From positions 35,933,234 through 35,997,233 of the forward strand of contig CM038471.1 in the NCBI GenBank assembly GCA_021464415.1: a DNA stretch of 64,000 nucleotides, in the 5' to 3' direction. The stretch's first letter is position 1, and each line of letters starts with the position of its first letter. This document shows positions 58,031-64,000 of the stretch, piece by piece. A program made the position numbers and the translations under genes. The notes below the pieces were generated by a model. The model searched no databases. It had not been told where the DNA came from and was given only the letters and a program-made list of their open reading frames with translations. Source of the DNA: Lonicera japonica (Eukaryota > Streptophyta > Magnoliopsida > Dipsacales > Caprifoliaceae).

Positions 58031-61000
58031 TAGTATATTAAACAAAAATTAATTGATCGGTTGATCCCTATTTTCTATCGTCTCTCAACTCTCCCATTCT
58101 CTCGTCTCTCTCAACTCACCACCGCCTCTCATCTCTCTCAACTCCACAGCCGACACCCCCATTTTCTCTCGATCCCAACATAATGAAATCCATCGATTTC
58201 ATCTCTCTCACATGAAACCCCCATCGATTTCATCTCGCGCACTTGCCGATTTCATCTCTGTCACTTGCGATTTACAAAGCTAGGGCTAAAAGAATTTGAT
58301 TCAAAGTTAGGGCTTCAAGAATTAAGATTCACAGCTAGGGCTTCCTATTAAAATCGGTAAGCACTTTTCGAATTACAAGATCTTCCACGTTATTTTTCCT
58401 CAAAATTTGGATTATTAATAGATATTTTGAAAATTAGGATTGGGGAAATTTGAGAGTTGGTATAAGATTTTCTTTGGTTTGGTTGGTGTTATTATATTTT
58501 CTCGAAAGGTTTGTTATATTTGTTTGCCTTGTTCGTCATTTTCGTTAAAAAAATTTAGTAAAAACTTGGAGGCGAGTTGCGCGAGCATATGTTTCAAGGT
58601 GTGAAAGAATGTCTGAGCCAATAATATTTCTTTTTGGTGGTTTGGTTTTGCAAATTGGGTGCATATGGTCCCCCCCCCCCCCCCGGGATTAGAGCTCTCA
58701 AAACCCAAAATTGTGAGCATTTTTCGGATTTGTTTGGGACTAGGCTTCGGAGACTATGAAATTTGCATTAATAAATAGTTTAGCATATGGTTTGAGGTCG
58801 ACCACGTTTAAGCATCTTCTTGGAATCCTATTTGTAGTACCAATTCCACTATGGTTTCTGGGCTGGACCATGTTTAGAAAATATTTCATTCTTTTTTTTT
58901 GTTGTTGGTTGTTAGCCTGCCACAAAAGATGGTAAATCACTTCACCTTTACCACCTATTCTAAAACAAGAATAATTCTTATACTATAACAGTACGTCTCT
59001 TAAGCCAGAGAGTGTACAAATATGGGTAATTCTTTTAATTACTAAACCCAAGGCCAGGACTTTTTGGGAAGCATTGATGGTGTGGACAACACAACGTGTT
59101 AAACATTAAAAATGAAAAATGAGATTAGCCCATTCATAAGTTAGCTCGGTCATGTAGTCCATGTTCATTTGGATTAAATTACTTGTTTTGTTAGTTTGAT
59201 TTAAGGGGTTGATGACTGAACGTGTTAAACATCGTTAGTTTGTTTTGTTAGTCCCTTGTTACTGTAAATTATTTTAGATAAGTAGTTTGTAAAGGGGCTG
59301 ATGACTGATCGTATTGGCTCTAAAAAAAAGAAATTTTAAGTTTAGCAATAAACTGGTGCTACTTATTATGTCCTTAAATTTATTCAAATAAACTAAAATG
59401 TTCTAAAAAATAAATAAATAAGGTAGAATAGTTGCACCTATACCTCAGGAAGCAGGATCCCGTAATCTAAGTAGCTGAGTTGAACACATTTGACTCAATA
59501 GTGTATTATCAAAATTATTGAGGAGGAGGATAATCATTAATCATATATGTTTGCTGTGCCAGTCAAGTCATATATCTTAATCTCACATAATAATTTAGAT
59601 GATGGTTAAGTCATATTTCTAATTAATCAAATTGTGACTTTGATCCACTACACGATAGGAAGGAATTGATAGGATTAAAATCTATGTTTTAGAGATGATC
59701 TTAATTAGTCTGTTTGTAAGCTAGCCATATATATATATATATATTATTCTAATTAGTCTACTTCTTAATCTTGTCCTACTCAACTTATTTTCCAACTTTT
59801 CGCTAATTATTTTTTATTTTGGTATCAAACGGAGACTGTGTATAACTAATAGCAAATATTTATTGTAGTTGTCTTGGACTGCATTGGGATTACTCTAAAC
59901 AGCCCCTTATTTTCCCCGGGATCAAAGGTACTTTAGTTATGGAGTAAAACAATTACAGATTTGCAATGTGTAAATGGTTTCTGTTAATGTAATTAGAAAT
60001 CTTAAAATAATCTAAATGCTTATTTTTTGTCCACGCTGTAATTTAAAGAAGTATCATCATAGATTAAGGTGAAAAGTACCCACTATTGCGCTACCATATA
60101 TATATATATATATATATCAGTCTCTATCTTTTAAGGATAAACTTTTTGGTCCTTAAATATGAACCACCTATTTTGAGGGGATAGACGGGTGAATTTTTTG
60201 ATGAAATTTTAGATGTTTAGTTAATCTATTTCTGGGTTGAATTTTTTAATAAAATTTGGCGGAGATGGTGGTGGTGATCATCTTCGCCAAATTTTATCAA
60301 AAAATTTAATCATTTACCTCTTCAAAATAGTTGGTCCATATTTAAGACAAAATTTGATTTTTGAGGTAGGGACTCTGTGTGTATATTTATCTTATTGGAA
60401 CATGTATTTTATTAAGGAGGGAAACAATTCACAAAATCAAGTCATCAACTAGGTGTGTAGCAGTTGAGGAGTCCGTGGCTTCTTCTTCATCCGATAACCG
60501 CCCTATCTCCACCATCGTTTTCCTAATAGGTACTCTAGAGAGATACTTCTCTCTTTTAGAACTATTGTTAATTATTATTTATCAAATTCATTCATTCATT
60601 TTAAATTTGTTTGTTTGAATTTCCAGCTATGCAGACTGGAAGCCCTTCCTCTTGTCGACAAGTTCCAGCTTTCTAAGGATCAGAATTCTGTCAGTTTCAT
60701 TCTTCTTCCTTCTACTTTCACTTCTCATTGCTTTATTTTTTCATTTTTCCTTTTTAAAGGTTTAATTTTGCAGTTGTTTGAGTAATTTATTTTTATTTGA
60801 TATTGCTAGAATGAGAATTTCAACGCACTATATTGTCTGTAAGTTGAAAGTATGAGTTGACCTTTGATTCATTGCATTGGACCAAATTAATTTTTTTTTT
60901 CTCACGCAAGCATTTTACTTGAAATCTATTTGTAGGAAGCGTGGGCTATGAACTTATTTTATTTATATTTCTGAATCTGCATTAGCTAGGCTTCGTGTGT

Positions 61001-62679
61001 GTAAAATATTAATCACTATACTGGGATTACTCTTTAGCTTGCTAGCTCTAATCAGAAACCTTGGGTTTATGGGAAATTAGGGTGTGTTTGGTAAAAAACT
61101 TGGAAATTAGGGTGTGTTTGGTAAAAAACTCGGGAAATTTTTTATAGGGAAAATAAGAAAAAGGTGGAGAATGTCTCACCAATTTTTTTTAAGGTTCAGC
61201 TTGACGCAGTGCCAAGTTTTGGGTACTGTGTCTTCTTTATATTTCTTATGTTTTACTTTCAATCATCTACGATATATGTTTTAAATATAAACATACTTCA
61301 TTGGTCTCTTGCCTAGTCAGAAATCTTACATACTTTTAAATCAAAATTACTCTGCATTAATAAAATCTTACATTACGATCAAACTCGTATTTGCTAACGG
61401 CTTAAAGAAGAAAAGGTACCCGGGCTACTATAATATTTTATAGAAGTCAATAGGCTGACATTAGGAGTATCTCCACGGTGGCCAATTTGAGTTATAATAA
61501 CCTACTCATTAAAAAAAAAACACCTTGCCCGTTAAACATTAAACATAGGTTCCTAACGTGGTATATATTGCCTTCCTTTAATCTAAGTGAAGAGGTTTAG
61601 TATCTTGTGGGGTTTTAAGTAATCTTTTTTTTACTTGGATGGCCTGCCTTTAACCTGACTAGAGGGGAGATTGATTTCATGTGGGGGATTAAGAAATGCA
61701 TGTTTTGTAATTAGATTACTACTTGTAAAAGTAATACCATAAATTAGAACGACTGTTTTGTTATTCGCTGCGTCTAATTAATATTTTCTTATTATCATTG
61801 TGGCAAAGCATAGTGAGACTTGGAATCCTGATTATATAATTAGATTCAAATAAAGAATTCAGTTCTTGGATGATACCAGTTTTTCTTTTTAAACTATAGA
61901 TAAGGAAAACCCACTTTCAGGTATATATATATACATCCCATGATTTTTTTATATACTATTTAAAAGGAGTTCTGATTTTTCAAAAAAAATTACGTTATTT
62001 TACAAGTTTGAAACTTTGAATTTTATTCTTGGTGAATCTCTTTTTTTTTTTGTGCAATACACATATGTATATATATATATGGTTTTAATTAAAACTGGAG
62101 GACATATTTCTCATTTAGGGCCCCATTTCGTTGATTTAACTTCTTGTTATTTGAAATTATATTAGCATGCTCATATGTTGTTTGATGATATGTCTCATAG
62201 AAATATATTATTATTATTGCAATCACTAGTCTTGATTTAAGTACACTATTACTTGTAGGCTTTCAAATTAAATTAAATATTGATGCTTTTTTAGACTACT
62301 TGTGAAGGATAAACTGCTACAGATTGTTGCATTGTTTTCGCTGCAACTTGGTCCTTGTTTATTACTATTGTGGGCTATTGTTTACAGCATTTAAATAGTA
62401 GTTTTTGATGTACATGCTATTGGTTTATGTGGTGATTTTTGGTTGTTGCTTTAGGCTGCTTTTGGCGGTGTTTATACACTAGTTTGGGGTTGTTTTGTTG
62501 CTAGAATTAGTGCCCCTTTTTGGACATAGTCAATAAATCAAACATTCAAGCTTCACAATAAAAAATAAGTTGTATCATTGATTAATTTGAATTAGCGTTT
62601 CCGTAAAAAGTATTAATGTTAAAGTGGGAGTATTAGTTAACTCATTTATTAATCTATATTATTTTTACAGTTGGAAGTT

Positions 62680-62925
62680 TATCTATTCACATGACGATAA
62701 AATCCTCATGGATTAGATTGAGCAATAGCAGATGAATGCTTTCAAGGAATGGCAACATGTCATGAAAAATCATTGGAAAAAGTTAGGTGGTGAACAAAAT
62801 TCGGAAGCCTCAAAGATGAACAATGTCTTTGCTCAAATGCAAAAATTCATATCTGGATTCTAGTATCAGCCCTCAACGACTCCTTCAAGTGCCACTCCTA
62901 ACAATCTCTCAAGTGATTAGGATAT
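62680..62925 (+). pseudogene. Exon-like coding remnant inside the CACTA element
   Basis: After an acceptor-like TTTTTACAG a stretch reads, between stops, QMNAFKEWQHVMKNHWKKLG, then GEQNSEASKMNNVFAQMQKF and ISGF, stop, YQPSTTPSSATPNNLSSD, stop. The basic, Gln/Met-rich helix and Ser/Thr/Pro tail could be the end of a CACTA accessory protein or of a captured gene. No family is recognised. Confidence 0.3.
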
Positions 62926-63139
62926 TGATTTTTTTATTATTAACATTTTTTTTTATTTTGTATTAATGTTTTAAGACATAACAATATGTATGTTACTACG
63001 GTATTGATAATTTATATAATCTATCATTTTGATTATTGCAATATTGGTCCAGCTTAGCATTTCTATTAACATCTATTAGAAATAAAATTATCTAGTGCAT
63101 TTGTATTTATATTTATTTTTATATAAAAAAAATAATCTT

Positions 63140-63692
63140 TCACCTATGCTGGCGCGTTTTCACGCCACTAAAAAGAATTTTTTACGGCGCGTTTTTCACA
63201 AAGGGTCGGCAAAAGTCATTTCTCTAATCGCGATTTTGACTTTTCCCGGCGCGTCCAACGCGTCAGCAAAAGTGACGTTTCCCGGCGCGTCCAACGCGTC
63301 AGCAAAAGTGACCTTTCCCGGCGCGTTTTAAACGCGTCAACAAAAGTGATCTTTCCCGGCGCGTCAGACGCGTCAAGAAAAGTTATCTTTCCCGGCGCGT
63401 CTAACGCGCCATTAAAGGAACTAAATGCGTCAGCAAAAGTATACTTTCAAGACACCATGCCATGCACTTTTAATGGCGCGCTGCTTTTTACCGGCGCGTT
63501 TTTGCGCCACTAAAGATGACTTTTGCCGACGCGTTTACTTTTGCGTCGGTAAAAGTAAATAGGTTATTTTTACCGGCGGACTTTTGCTGGCGCTCTTTGC
63601 CGGCGCGAAAACGCGTCGCAAAAGGTTAATTGACCTTTGCCGGCGCATTTTGAATACTTTTGCCGGCGCGTTGATGCGCCACTAAAAGTCTT
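63140..63692. repeat. CACTA right subterminal repeats
   Basis: A tandem array between about 63240 and 63420 has a unit of about 35-37 bases: TTTCCCGGCGCGTCCAACGC followed by GTCAGCAAAAGTGAC. Each unit can fold through GGCGCGT and ACGCGTC. Less regular units continue to the end with both orientations (GCCGGCGCG, CGCGTCGGC). Confidence 0.9.
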
Positions 63693-63836
63693 CATTTTTG
63701 TAGTGAATAAGAATAATGCAACAGATCAAATATATGCAGATTAAACACAACAATGTGTTATTTTTTTATTTTTCAAAGAAACAAAATAGTATTACTAAAC
63801 CAAAAATAAGTACAGCTGAGAGAGGAGAAGATGCGC

Positions 63837-63902
63837 CACTACAAGAAAATTGTATAACAGGGACAAGAGTTTTGGGATGGCACGTAAAGGCATCCCCACC
63901 TC
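63837..63902. mobile_element. CACTA-type terminus (family 2), block B copy
   Basis: CACTACAAGAAAATTGTATA followed by GGGACAAGAG and TGGGATGGCACGTAAAGG matches 12362-12420. It is cut at 63902 by the next element. Confidence 0.5.
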
Positions 63903-64000
63903 CAGTGGCGTAGTCAGAAATTTTCAACAGGGGGGTGCGCAAATATTTTTTTATACATATACGAACAAACACAAATTCTAAATTTCTTGTCAACATAAGA
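63903..64000. mobile_element. hAT-like terminus running off the window
   Basis: CAGTGGCGTAGTCAGAAATT at 63903, then a GGGGGGTGCGC stretch, resembles the common plant hAT end CAGTGGCGGAGCCAG. It starts exactly where similarity to block A stops, which supports an insertion. The other end and the 8-base target duplication lie outside. Confidence 0.45.

Larger units (their letters stand above)
57697..63705. mobile_element. Non-autonomous CACTA (En/Spm-type) element
   Basis: 6009 bases starting CACTACAAGAAACATGAC and ending CTTCATTTTTGTAGTG, flanked by the 3-base target duplication AAT (57694-57696 and 63706-63708). Block A retains the empty site ACAATAAGAATAAT at about 12223. Both ends carry dense subterminal repeats with GGCGCG words, the usual transposase-binding regions. 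No TNPD/TNP2-type transposase was recognised. The interior has a CT-rich leader-like stretch (58080-58230), exon-like pieces at about 60440-60530 and 60630-60690, and an open piece at about 62730-62865 (MNAFKEWQHVMKNHWKKLGG, then MNNVFAQMQKFISGF) between stops, possibly a leftover transposase-accessory exon. It contains a C run at about 58671-58684. Mobilisation would need help in trans. Confidence 0.92.
45278..63902. repeat. Segmental duplication block B (with insertions)
   Basis: The second copy of the unit described for block A, in the same orientation. It is interrupted by the copia element (47011-53809) and the CACTA element (57697-63705), and lacks the LINE found in block A. Similarity to A stops at about 63902 where a hAT-like terminus begins. 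Confidence 0.85.

Noticed and set aside
63095..63331. Frame with repeated TFPGASNASAKV words
   Set aside because: Translation of the CACTA subterminal tandem array.

Overview
This window is nuclear DNA from a eudicot plant. It is AT-rich, its genes have GT-AG introns, and TIR-NB-ARC-LRR (TNL) disease-resistance sequences occur beside LTR retrotransposons, LINE remnants, CACTA, Mutator-like and Tourist/Stowaway-type elements. The species cannot be named from the sequence. No bacterial, organellar or viral genome, tRNA gene, rRNA gene or CRISPR array was seen.

The backbone is a decayed TNL cluster with three minus-strand copies. TNL-A lies at about 6.4-9.6 kb and TNL-B at about 46.3-56.3 kb. 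They belong to one segmental duplication (block A 5335 to about 12420; block B 45278 to about 63902 including insertions). TNL-C (18518-26753) is the best preserved and the only one with a TIR exon. Its five exons sum to 1114 codons once a single deleted base is allowed for, but it also carries one in-frame TAG before the P-loop. TNL-A and TNL-B lack a TIR exon, carry several nonsense, frameshift and splice-site lesions, and are each followed upstream by a second NB-ARC exon relic.

Mobile elements fill the rest and can be ordered by empty sites. Block A received a 5'-truncated L1-like LINE (10672-11939). Block B received a 6.8-kb Ty1/copia element (47011-53809, TSD ACCTG, landing exactly on the exon 4 splice donor), which later received a solo LTR (49698-51112, TSD ACAAG). 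Block B also received a 6.0-kb non-autonomous CACTA element (57697-63705, TSD AAT). Between the blocks are a non-autonomous LTR element (13020-17920, TSD AATAA) with an antisense LOB-domain (LBD-like) reading frame, a degraded Tat-type Ty3/gypsy element (30627-38526) holding two inverted chromovirus-type LTRs, several MITEs with TTA or TA target duplications, and a pair of Mutator-like MITEs with 9-bp target duplications.

No complete, clearly functional host gene is present. The best candidates for residual function are the intact TIR exon of TNL-C and the long LBD-like frame inside the 13-18 kb retroelement. The main interest is the reconstructable history of the resistance cluster and the transcription-factor-like sequence carried by a retroelement.
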